From contig CALUYE010000001.1 in the NCBI GenBank assembly GCA_944324945.1, forward strand, positions 310,001-374,000: a stretch of 64,000 nt of DNA, given 5' to 3'. The notes beneath the pieces were generated by a model that saw nothing but the letters and a program-made list of their open reading frames with translations, had not been told where the DNA came from and did no database searches. This document shows, in pieces, positions 24,192 to 30,886 of the stretch. Each line of letters starts with the position of its first letter. Positions within the stretch are counted from its first letter, which is position 1. A program made the position numbers and the translations under genes. Origin of the DNA: Candidatus Gastranaerophilales bacterium (GTDB taxonomy: Bacteria; Cyanobacteriota; Vampirovibrionia; Gastranaerophilales; Gastranaerophilaceae).

Positions 24192-25225
24192 AAATGAAAG
24201 CAGTGCGCTTTTATGCGCCAAACGACATCAGATATGAAGAAGTTAAAGTGCCCGACTTAAAAGAGGGCGAAATTCTTGTTAAAGTTGAAGCGGCACTTAC
24301 ATGCGGAACTGATGTTAAAACATTTAAGCGCGGTCATCCCGTTTTAATTAAAAAAGTTCCCTCAGGTTTCGGGCATGAATTTTCGGGAATTGTTGCAAAA
24401 ACCGACGAAACCGTTTCAAATTTTAAAGAAGGCGACAGGGTGGTATGCGCTAATTCTGCTCCTTGCGGTGAGTGCTTTTATTGCAGAAGGGGCGAATTTG
24501 AATTGTGCGAAAATCTTGATTTATTAAACGGTGCTTACGCGCAATATATAGCAATTCCAAGAAGAATTGTCGAGAAAAATACTCTTATAATCCCCAAAAA
24601 TCTTTCTTTTGCACAGGCAGCTTTTTCAGAACCCTTGTCAAATGTTATGCATGGGATAGCTAAAACTCCTATTAACAAAGGGGATACCGTAGGAGTGGTA
24701 GGAATTGGCCCTATAGGTCTTATGTTTGCATATCTTGCAAAATTAAAAGGTGCAAAAGTAATAGCTATGGGAAGAAACCCGCTAAAATTAAAAATGGCGC
24801 ATGAATTTGCGCATGCCGATGTTGTTATAGATTTAAAAAAGTACCCGGATCCTGTAGAGTTTATTAAAAATTACACGGAAGAAGGAAGAGGGCTTGATGT
24901 TGCAATTGAATGCGTGGGTTTACCCGCTATGTGGGAAAAGATGTTTTCAATTGTCAGAAAAGGCGGATACGTTCATTTGTTCGGCGGCTGCGCATCGGGA
25001 ACTTCCGTGAATATAGATACAAGAAGGCTTCATTATGATGAAGTTAAGATTATAAGCTCTTTTCACCATACTCCGAAATATTTTAGAGAAGCGCTTGATT
25101 TAATTGCTGCAGGTAAAATTGATGTTGAAAAATTAATCACAAAACGCATGGATATGAAATACGCCAAGCGCGCGATTGAAATGCATCGCGACGGCGAGGC
25201 GATAAAGATTTTGCTTGAAAATTAA
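24188..25225 (+). CDS. Zinc-dependent medium-chain dehydrogenase (second of a pair)
   Basis: MDR-family dehydrogenase of 345 residues. Catalytic zinc: Cys in LTCGTDVKTF and His-Glu in GFGHEFSG; structural zinc CGECFYCRRGEFELC; cofactor loop GIGPIGLMFAYLAKLKGAKV. It resembles L-threonine 3-dehydrogenase and sorbitol dehydrogenase-like enzymes, including a late CASGTSVNIDTRRLHYDEV segment that I associate with a cyanobacterial/thermophile subgroup. Cytoplasmic NAD-dependent oxidation of a secondary alcohol is likely. Coupled to the preceding gene by overlap. Its last four bases overlap the convergent gene at 25222-25596. Confidence 0.85.
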   Translation: MKMKAVRFYAPNDIRYEEVKVPDLKEGEILVKVEAALTCGTDVKTFKRGHPVLIKKVPSGFGHEFSGIVAKTDETVSNFKEGDRVVCANSAPCGECFYCRRGEFELCENLDLLNGAYAQYIAIPRRIVEKNTLIIPKNLSFAQAAFSEPLSNVMHGIAKTPINKGDTVGVVGIGPIGLMFAYLAKLKGAKVIAMGRNPLKLKMAHEFAHADVVIDLKKYPDPVEFIKNYTEEGRGLDVAIECVGLPAMWEKMFSIVRKGGYVHLFGGCASGTSVNIDTRRLHYDEVKIISSFHHTPKYFREALDLIAAGKIDVEKLITKRMDMKYAKRAIEMHRDGEAIKILLEN

Positions 25226-25596
25226 ATATATTTATCAAAAGTACTCACAGGCGCATACTGCATTTGCCATTCTATTGCTTTATGAGCGCTGTTGTATGCG
25301 TTTAAAATATCGTACTCATTCAAAGTTTTATAAAAGCGGCTTATTGTTTCTTTTCCTTCAAGTCTTTTGTTTCTTGTGTCCTGTTCAACTTTTATGCCGA
25401 TTTTATCTTCATTGTTATCAACTTCGAAAAATATTTTAACCGTGTCATTATTTCCGTTGTTTTCAAGCTTTTTAATTGCTTTTTTAAAGATAATAATTTC
25501 TTTTGCACTTAAAGAATCTTCGGGTCTTCCGTTGAAAGTATCAATAACTTTGATTTTTGATTTAAAATTTGTTGCGGCAATACTGTTAATTTTCAT
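25222..25596 (-). CDS. Tagged hypothetical protein
   Basis: 124 residues, function unknown. It begins MKINSIAATNFKSKIKVIDT then FNGRPEDSLS, another form of the N-terminal tag. The body is hydrophilic alpha/beta (ENNGNNDTVKIFFEVDNNED, KIGIKVEQDTRNKR) with no signal peptide, membrane span or cysteine. GGGAGG lies upstream of the ATG. The 3' end overlaps the convergent zinc dehydrogenase by 4 bases, so antisense interference between the two transcripts is likely. Confidence 0.7.
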   Translation of the reverse strand: MKINSIAATNFKSKIKVIDTFNGRPEDSLSAKEIIIFKKAIKKLENNGNNDTVKIFFEVDNNEDKIGIKVEQDTRNKRLEGKETISRFYKTLNEYDILNAYNSAHKAIEWQMQYAPVSTFDKYI

Positions 25597-25655
25597 TTTT
25601 TCCTCCCTTGTTTATCGTATTTTATCATGCAAATTTAAAATAATAAATATTTTTA

Positions 25656-25683
25656 TTGACTTGTGGGCTTGAATTGGTATGAT
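25656..25683 (+). promoter_or_regulatory. Promoter of tRNA-Phe
   Basis: TTGACT at 25656-25661, 16-base spacer, TATGAT at 25678-25683 with an extended TG. The predicted start is about 23 bases before the tRNA. Confidence 0.65.
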
Positions 25684-25712
25684 ATTTTTATCAACTTGAT
25701 AAAAGAATATTT

Positions 25713-25785
25713 GCCGCGTTAGCTCAGTTGGTAGAGCAAGGGACTGAAAATCCCTGTGTCCTTGGTTCGATTCCGAGACGCGGCA
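25713..25785 (+). tRNA. tRNA-Phe (anticodon GAA)
   Basis: Full cloverleaf: acceptor GCCGCGT / ACGCGGC with discriminator A, D-arm GCTC-AGTTGGTA-GAGC, anticodon arm AGGGA-CTGAAAA-TCCCT, T-arm CTTGG-TTCGATT-CCGAG. The anticodon GAA reads Phe codons. CCA is not encoded. The sequence from the T-arm onward is copied twice downstream, and the T-arm/acceptor strand CCGAGACGC has a perfect inverted copy GCGTCTCGG 40 bases after the tRNA. Confidence 0.96.
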
Positions 25786-25841
25786 AATTTTTTATTTGTT
25801 TTTTAAACAAATCATGAGTCTGCGTCTCGGAGCAACCGCTT
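25775..25841 (+). repeat. Direct repeat A, copy 1 (includes tRNA-Phe 3' end)
   Basis: 67 bases starting GAGACGCGGCAAATTTTTTA inside the tRNA T-arm and ending CAACCGCTT. Copy 2 at 25893-25959 is identical over the whole length. Inside each copy ATTTGTTT and AAACAAAT form a hairpin. Confidence 0.9.
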
Positions 25842-25842
25842 C

Positions 25843-25920
25843 GCTTTTGCCCTCTCAAAAATGCTCAACGGTTCGCATTTTTTCGGCAGAGTGAGACGCG
25901 GCAAATTTTTTATTTGTTTT
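25843..25920 (+). repeat. Direct repeat B, copy 1
   Basis: About 78 bases starting GCTTTTGCCCTCTCAAAAAT, continuing through GTTCGCATTTTTT into the start of repeat A copy 2. Copy 2 at 26082-26159 differs at a handful of positions near its right end. Confidence 0.85.
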
Positions 25921-25959
25921 TTAAACAAATCATGAGTCTGCGTCTCGGAGCAACCGCTT
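25893..25959 (+). repeat. Direct repeat A, copy 2
   Basis: Identical to 25775-25841. It carries the last 11 bases of tRNA-Phe without the rest of the gene, 118 bases downstream of the real tRNA end. Confidence 0.9.
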
Positions 25960-26081
25960 ATCGGGTATGGCTTCGCGCTTTGTGCCAAGCTATTTGCTTG
26001 CCACAGGCGCGGCTTCGCACACCTTTGCCCAAAGCTGCACTCGCTAAGCTGTGCACAGCTAAGCTCGCGCACTTCGGGTTT
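25960..26081. other. GC-richer insert between repeats
   Basis: This stretch is visibly richer in G and C than its AT-rich neighbours and holds several small inverted repeats, including the perfect palindrome AGCTGTGCACAGCT near 26048-26061. Open frames exist on both strands but lack ribosome sites and span the repeats, so I do not call a gene. Confidence 0.5.
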
Positions 26082-26159
26082 GCTTTTGCCCTCTCAAAAA
26101 TGCTCAACGGTTCGCATTTTTTAAGTAGAGTGAGATATGGCAAATTTTTTATTTATTTT
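26082..26159 (+). repeat. Direct repeat B, copy 2, ending in a degenerate tRNA-end copy
   Basis: Matches 25843-25920; its right part GAGATATGGCAAATTTTTTA (from 26132) is a decayed third copy of the tRNA-Phe 3' end. Confidence 0.85.
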
Positions 26160-26165
26160 TTCGTG

Positions 26166-26195
26166 TTGATTGGTGGGGGTTTGGTGTGGTAGAAT
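26166..26195 (+). promoter_or_regulatory. Promoter of the cation efflux gene, leaderless
   Basis: TTGATT at 26166-26171, 18-base spacer, TAGAAT at 26190-26195. Seven bases then separate the -10 from the ATG at 26203, and no ribosome site is present. Confidence 0.5.
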
Positions 26196-26202
26196 TTCGG
26201 GT

Positions 26203-27102
26203 ATGAATATAATTACCGAAAAAAAGTTTGCAGCGGGGCTTTCGATTAGTTCTAACGCTTTGATAATTGTTTTAAAGTTTATAGCAGGGATAATTTCAGG
26301 TTCGATAAGCATTATCTCTGAAGCCATTCATTCGCTTAGTGATTTTCTGGCTTCGATTTTGACTTTTTTTGCGGTTATGAAGTCTTCCGAGCCTGCCGAT
26401 AGGGATCATCCTTTCGGGCATGGAAAATATGAAGATATGTCAGGCTTTATTGAAGGCGGATTGATTATTTTTGCGGCTGTTTACATTATTTTTGAGGCAT
26501 TAAGGAAGTTGTTTTTGCGCGATTCCCTTGAAGTTAATACAAATCTTGGTATTGCGGTTATGCTTTTTGCTTCTGTCGCTAATTTTTTTGTAAGCAGGGT
26601 GCTTTTTAGAGTTGCCAAAAAATCGGATTCTGTTTCGCTTTTTGCGGACGGGGAACATTTAAGGACGGATATTTATTCTTCTTTGGGTGTTATGGCGGGT
26701 TTGATTTTGATAAAAATAACGGGAATCCATATTCTTGATCCTATAATTGCAATTTTTGTAGCGCTTTTTATTTTCAAGGCAGGGTTTTCAATTGCAAAAG
26801 AGACTTTAAATAATCTTTTGGACGGATCACTTCCCGATAAGGATTTAAAGATAATAGAAGATATAATATATTCTTATAAAAATAACAACGTTTCGGGCTT
26901 CAAAAATTTAAAAGCACGCAGATGCGGCCCTTGTATCGATATAGAACTTACGATTATTTTTCCTTCGGATATGTCTATTTTAAAGTGTCATAATGTATGT
27001 GATGAAATTGAAGAATTAATATGTAAAAAATTGAAATATGTAACAATTATGATACACCCCGAGCCTGAATGCGAAAAATGTGCAATTAAAAAAGAGTCTT
27101 AA
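26203..27102 (+). CDS. Cation diffusion facilitator (CDF) family transporter
   Basis: Divalent-metal/proton antiporter of the inner membrane, probably exporting Zn, Fe or Mn. 299 residues with about six membrane helices. Metal-site residues: EAIHSLSDF on helix II and DGEHLRTDIYS on helix V (H-x3-D pairs), and the ADRDHPFGHGKYE loop typical of the family. The C-terminal cytoplasmic domain (DIELTIIFPSDMSI, IMIHPEPECEKCA) is the usual ferredoxin-like dimerisation domain. I prefer the ATG at 26203, which fits the family N-terminus and lies 7 bases after a -10 box; an upstream in-frame start at 26170 would precede that promoter's start site. The 3' end overlaps the convergent membrane-protein gene by 17 bases. 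Confidence 0.88.
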   Translation: MNIITEKKFAAGLSISSNALIIVLKFIAGIISGSISIISEAIHSLSDFLASILTFFAVMKSSEPADRDHPFGHGKYEDMSGFIEGGLIIFAAVYIIFEALRKLFLRDSLEVNTNLGIAVMLFASVANFFVSRVLFRVAKKSDSVSLFADGEHLRTDIYSSLGVMAGLILIKITGIHILDPIIAIFVALFIFKAGFSIAKETLNNLLDGSLPDKDLKIIEDIIYSYKNNNVSGFKNLKARRCGPCIDIELTIIFPSDMSILKCHNVCDEIEELICKKLKYVTIMIHPEPECEKCAIKKES

Positions 27103-27541
27103 CCCTTTTTATCACATCTTTTACAAACTCAATCGAAAATATATAACCTATTTTTTCAAAAGGCATCGGAAATATTTTTGTTAAAAATCCAAAAAATCTA
27201 TATATTAAAAACATAAAAGGCGCATAAAATATTATCGTATCTTTTCGAAACCCTATTTTAAACGGCATAAACTGAAATTTAACCATAACAAAATAATTAA
27301 ACAAAATATCAACTAAAAACACAATAAATAATGCAACAAAGAAATTCAAACCATCAAGCTTTTTAAATATCCCCGTCATTTTAGCACTTATATAGCATTC
27401 TATATAAATTCCTAAAATAAAAAGCAAAAACCACATATAAAGACCGTCGTCAGGGTTCATGTTTTTGGTTAAAAAAGAAATAATAGGAGAGTGTACATGT
27501 TCTAAAAATATATCGCTAATAAACAATCTTCTCAACACCAA
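27086..27541 (-). CDS. Hypothetical integral membrane protein (start uncertain)
   Basis: Up to 151 residues with three or four hydrophobic helices (MWFLLFILGIYIECYIS, FFVALFIVFLVDILFNYFVM, FYAPFMFLIYRFFGFL) and a short basic C-terminus. No family recognised. The 5' end is unsure: the longest frame opens with TTG/GTG codons at 27541-27533 directly after a strong hairpin, and the first ATG is at about residue 28. A late start would leave the helices intact. The gene overlaps the end of the cation efflux gene by 17 bases on the opposite strand. Confidence 0.6.
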   Translation of the reverse strand: MVLRRLFISDIFLEHVHSPIISFLTKNMNPDDGLYMWFLLFILGIYIECYISAKMTGIFKKLDGLNFFVALFIVFLVDILFNYFVMVKFQFMPFKIGFRKDTIIFYAPFMFLIYRFFGFLTKIFPMPFEKIGYIFSIEFVKDVIKRVKTLF

Positions 27542-27544
27542 AAA

Positions 27545-27597
27545 ACAAAAACTCTAAGACAATATTGAGCTATTGCCTTAGAGAGTTTTTTTGTATT
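27545..27597. terminator. Imperfect bidirectional hairpin terminator
   Basis: AAAACTCTAAGACAATA pairs with TATTGCCTTAGAGAGTTTT around a 7-base loop, with one mismatch and a 2-base bulge; T-runs follow on both strands. On the minus strand it lies directly after the gene at 27605-28555. Confidence 0.75.
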
Positions 27598-27604
27598 TTC
27601 ATTA

Positions 27605-28555
27605 TTAATTATTTCCATAATTCATCCAGGTTTTTTTTGGAATCATTATATCATGTATTGAAAAATATGGTTTTAATTCTCCTTTTATCATTGAATCTCT
27701 TCCTGCCTGATTCAGCGGGCTTGTATTTTCTTTATTAAAATCATAAGTATCATAGACTTTAATTCTTAAATTTCCTTCTTTATCTATATAGCCGTTTCTG
27801 ATATCGGCATGTCCCAAGGCATAATGGAAATTGGATTTTTTGTAGTCGGAATATCTTGGGAAGGCTATTGAAATATCTTTTCCGTTTAAAATATTTTCTT
27901 TATTTTCTTTAATTACTTTTTTAAAATCCTCATCTTTTGCCATTCTTTGAGAGGGTTCCGAGTTATTTTTGAAAAAATAACCTTTAATTTTATTTATGTC
28001 AAAATTATAATCTTTAAATTGAGAGGATATTTTATCGGACAGATATTTTTTGTCGGATGCAACGCTCGGGTCATTATAGTTTTTAATATGTATAACGTCT
28101 TTTATATAATCTCTGTTTTGCATTTTGTCCCCATGGGCTAAATCGACCATACCTGTTGTATCAGGGCCAAAAGCTTTACCGGCAAAGAAGTATCCTATGT
28201 CATAGTATTTACCAAGCATTGCTTCCGCTGTTGTTTTAACGGCTTTATTTCTTAAACTTTCTTTTGGTTTAGAATTGTTTGAATTGTTTTTTGAATTTAA
28301 ATTTTTAACTTTATTTTCAAGTTCCGTATTATCGGAATATAAAACGTCTGCTGCAGTTGCATTATTACCCAGCATGCTTAACAGTTCGTTTTTATATTCG
28401 TTATTTTTATTTTGTCTGTTTTTTTCTTCGTTTGAATTTTGGTAAAGAATTTCTGCGGGGCTTTTAGCTTCTTCTTTCGGTTTTTGTGTTAATCCTTTGA
28501 AAATAAAATTTTCGTCTTCTTCTTTTTTGTTCCATGGGTTTTTGTTGTTAAACAC
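27605..28555 (-). CDS. Hypothetical protein with a conserved-looking C-terminal domain
   Basis: 316 residues, function unknown. I place the start at a GTG (28555), because AAAGGAG is 5 bases upstream; the ATG at 28618 lies in a hairpin and has no ribosome site. The N-terminal ~110 residues are low-complexity, charged and Asn/Lys-rich. From about residue 115 there is an ordered domain: YDIGYFFAGKAFGPDTTGMV, then FHYALGHADIRNGYID and RIKVYDTYDFN, then IPKKTWMNYG at the end. The HYALGHADI and YDTYDF strands could be a catalytic or binding core; the disordered-head plus compact-tail layout recalls effector or toxin proteins, but there is no secretion signal or immunity gene that I can point to. 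Confidence 0.68.
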   Translation of the reverse strand: MFNNKNPWNKKEEDENFIFKGLTQKPKEEAKSPAEILYQNSNEEKNRQNKNNEYKNELLSMLGNNATAADVLYSDNTELENKVKNLNSKNNSNNSKPKESLRNKAVKTTAEAMLGKYYDIGYFFAGKAFGPDTTGMVDLAHGDKMQNRDYIKDVIHIKNYNDPSVASDKKYLSDKISSQFKDYNFDINKIKGYFFKNNSEPSQRMAKDEDFKKVIKENKENILNGKDISIAFPRYSDYKKSNFHYALGHADIRNGYIDKEGNLRIKVYDTYDFNKENTSPLNQAGRDSMIKGELKPYFSIHDIMIPKKTWMNYGNN

Positions 28556-28587
28556 AGTTTCTCCTTTAATTTTTTGTGATAAATAAA

Positions 28588-28630
28588 AAGTAGAGAAAAG
28601 ATGATATCTGATTATCATTTTTCTCTACTT
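28588..28630 (-). promoter_or_regulatory. Long leader hairpin upstream of the GTG-start gene
   Basis: AAGTAGAGAAAA-G-ATGAT (28588-28605) pairs with ATCATTTTTCTCTACTT (28614-28630): 17 bp with a single bulge and an 8-base loop. On the minus strand it is followed by CTTTTTATTTAT and then the ribosome site, so it could act as an attenuator or stabilise the mRNA 5' end. Confidence 0.55.
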
Positions 28631-28787
28631 ATTGATTTTATAATTTTAATATAACATATATTTTATAAAAACAGTACAATTTAAGCTAAAAGTTAAGACA
28701 AGTGTCTAATTTTATTTTAATATTTCTTAATATTTCATATATTTTTTGAAAAAAAACTTATGCTTGCGTTTTAAAAAAGTATAGATT

Positions 28788-29996
28788 ATGAATATTACCA
28801 ATTTAAATTTATATAATAATTACAATAATTCCTTTATTCGTCCCCTTAAAAAACCTTGTGTCATTGAATTTAGCGGTGCTAACAGGCTTTTTAAAAAGTA
28901 TGATATAGACCCTGACAATGTAAGAGTTGAGACAACGGACGGTAAAAGAATAACCGATGCGCAAAAAAAACTTTATATTGAAAAAGTGCTTGAAGCCCAT
29001 GAACACGCGCAGAAAAATATCCTGAGCGGAAATATCACAGGAAGCGCGTATGCGACAAATATTGAAATTAAAGACGGAAGCTGGGTTTTAGCTACAAATT
29101 TTAACAATACCCGAAATGAAATTTCAAATTTTTGCGGGGAGAGAAGTGCTATAGTGGGCGCTTTTAATAAATGGCTTAAATCGCTTTCGCTATTTAAATT
29201 AAATAAGGATGAACAGTACAATTCTTCGCATCAGCAAAACAACGGTTTTAAAATTAAAACGCTTGCAATGGCGAGCGCTAAAAAAATCGGAACGGATAGA
29301 AACGCGGCTTCCCCTTGTGCCGATTGTCTAAGCTGGCTTAATACAGAAAGATTTATTGCAGACAATACAAAAATCGTAACCCTTTTAAAAGACGGTTCAA
29401 AATATACCCTCTCAATAAGAAACGTTAAAGACTATCTTCCCCACAGGGGCGAGTACAGTTCAATTATAAATAACCGTAAATCTCTTAAAGATTTAGATTT
29501 TGAAATATCGCCTTTAGCTTGTGAATCCATGGAAAAATACGGTATTTCCAAAAAAGATATAATAAGGCTTTTGCAAGGGGCAAAAAATGCTTATTCCAAT
29601 AATAAACATGCTAAATTTACCTCTCAAAACGTCGGTGCTTCGGTTATGGACGAATCGGGAAATGTAACTTCGGCTAAAAAAATAGAATGGAGCAAAAGAT
29701 GGTTTGTTGAGCCTTTGGAATATGCCGCAGCAAAAGCGCTTGAATCGCAAGAACCGGGCGCAAAAATTATCGCCTGCGGATACTATGGAACAGGTTCAAC
29801 AAGACAAAACGGAAAAGTGCAACGCGATGGAGTTGTAAGTTTGCAGACTCTGGGGCGCATTAAAACAGACAGAGGAAGCAGCGATACAATTGTTGCGCTC
29901 ATCAGAAACAATAAAATCGCAGTCAGGACAATAGGCGATTATATGCCTCAAAAATTCGGCTTTGTACAGGGATATATGCTTGATAAAAATGCATAA
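28788..29996 (+). CDS. Tagged protein with tandem cytidine-deaminase folds
   Basis: 402 residues. The head (NLYNNYNNSFIRPLKK, then VIEFSGANR) is a variant of the shared N-terminal tag. The middle domain has the zinc motif of cytidine deaminases: Cys116-Gly-Glu118-Arg, with Glu as proton shuttle, and PCADC at 176-180 giving two more ligands. A second, similar domain (residues ~285-395) has EPLEYAAAKALESQEPGAK at the matching helix, without zinc ligands, as in the two-domain E. coli Cdd. It is longer than housekeeping Cdd (~295 residues) and carries a ~60-residue insertion between the two zinc motifs. Role: pyrimidine salvage is possible, but a secreted or regulatory deaminase is equally open. 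Confidence 0.72.
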   Translation: MNITNLNLYNNYNNSFIRPLKKPCVIEFSGANRLFKKYDIDPDNVRVETTDGKRITDAQKKLYIEKVLEAHEHAQKNILSGNITGSAYATNIEIKDGSWVLATNFNNTRNEISNFCGERSAIVGAFNKWLKSLSLFKLNKDEQYNSSHQQNNGFKIKTLAMASAKKIGTDRNAASPCADCLSWLNTERFIADNTKIVTLLKDGSKYTLSIRNVKDYLPHRGEYSSIINNRKSLKDLDFEISPLACESMEKYGISKKDIIRLLQGAKNAYSNNKHAKFTSQNVGASVMDESGNVTSAKKIEWSKRWFVEPLEYAAAKALESQEPGAKIIACGYYGTGSTRQNGKVQRDGVVSLQTLGRIKTDRGSSDTIVALIRNNKIAVRTIGDYMPQKFGFVQGYMLDKNA

Positions 29997-30032
29997 ACCG
30001 ATGTTTTTGTTTTTTTATTATAAAATATTTTT

Positions 30033-30863
30033 ATGGCAAGTAATTTTGATTTTTTGAAAGAAATTGATTCTGAATTGTTTGAGATTATTGAAGATGCACA
30101 GAAACTTTTTTTGAGCGAGTATTTTAACCAATCTGTTGTGCAGGTCAGGATTTATGCCGAAAAAATGGCAAAAAAAATCATAGGTTCAACTAATCAAGAG
30201 CAGACTTTTGATGATATTTTAAATTATTTAAAAGACAGAGTTAAAACTCAAAGAGAAGAGGAATTTATTGAAGACCTGTTTTTTATTAAAAAACAGGGAA
30301 ACGCCTGTGCCCATGGCGAAGATACAACGGCAATAAATGCGCTTGAGGTTTTAAGGAGAGCTTTTGAAGCGGGGATTAATTATTCTTATTATAAAAATAA
30401 AGATGAAAAAATTGATAAATTGATGTTTGATGAAACGCTTTTAATAACGGGTAAAAAAGCAAAAGAAAATAAAATCGTTGATAAATATATAAAGCTTGCG
30501 CAAGAACAGACAAAAGAAGAATTGTTAAATCAAAAACAGGCGGATTTTTTATCGGGTGAAAAAGAAGACAATGAAAACCCCGAAACAAAAATAAAAGACA
30601 AAAATTCGATTTCAAATGCAAAACAGTATAAAACGAAAAATAAAAACCCTAAAAAAGAAGAAATTAAAAAGAAAATAAAAGAAGCAAAGAAAAATTTAAA
30701 AGAAAACATAAATAAAACCCAAAAACCAAAGCAAAATAAAAAAAATCCCCCAAAAAAACAAACAAAAAAAATATCAAAAACGGATTTTGGGTTTATAAAA
30801 CTTGTTTTATTTTTGATTTTTTGTATTTTTTCTTTAATTTTAATAATTAAAATGATATTTTAG
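30033..30863 (+). CDS. DUF4145-like protein with basic linker and C-terminal membrane anchor
   Basis: 276 residues. Residues 1 to ~115 form a helical domain resembling DUF4145 (found alone and at the front of type I restriction HsdR): FNQSVVQVRIYAEKMAKKII and FFIKKQGNACAHGED. Residues ~180-245 are a highly basic low-complexity linker of Lys, Asn and Pro. The last 20 residues (FIKLVLFLIFCIFSLILIIK) form a single tail anchor. So the folded domain should be cytoplasmic and tethered to the membrane. No ribosome site; TAAAAT ends 6 bases before the ATG, suggesting a leaderless mRNA. Function unknown; no restriction genes nearby. Confidence 0.65.
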   Translation: MASNFDFLKEIDSELFEIIEDAQKLFLSEYFNQSVVQVRIYAEKMAKKIIGSTNQEQTFDDILNYLKDRVKTQREEEFIEDLFFIKKQGNACAHGEDTTAINALEVLRRAFEAGINYSYYKNKDEKIDKLMFDETLLITGKKAKENKIVDKYIKLAQEQTKEELLNQKQADFLSGEKEDNENPETKIKDKNSISNAKQYKTKNKNPKKEEIKKKIKEAKKNLKENINKTQKPKQNKKNPPKKQTKKISKTDFGFIKLVLFLIFCIFSLILIIKMIF

Positions 30864-30886
30864 AGTTTTTATGTTAATTTAATTTT

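Noticed and set aside
25775-26159. Possible CRISPR array
   Set aside because: Only two or three repeats, 67-78 bases long and interleaved, with one starting in a tRNA; no spacer pattern and no cas genes.
25812-26192. Open frames on both strands (about 60-90 codons) across the repeats after tRNA-Phe
   Set aside because: They lie within direct repeats, overlap one another on opposite strands, lack ribosome sites and encode peptides without recognisable composition; the repeats explain the openness.
28556-28618. Upstream ATG start for the gene ending at 27605
   Set aside because: It would place the start inside a strong hairpin without a ribosome site, while a GTG with AAAGGAG at 5 bases lies downstream.
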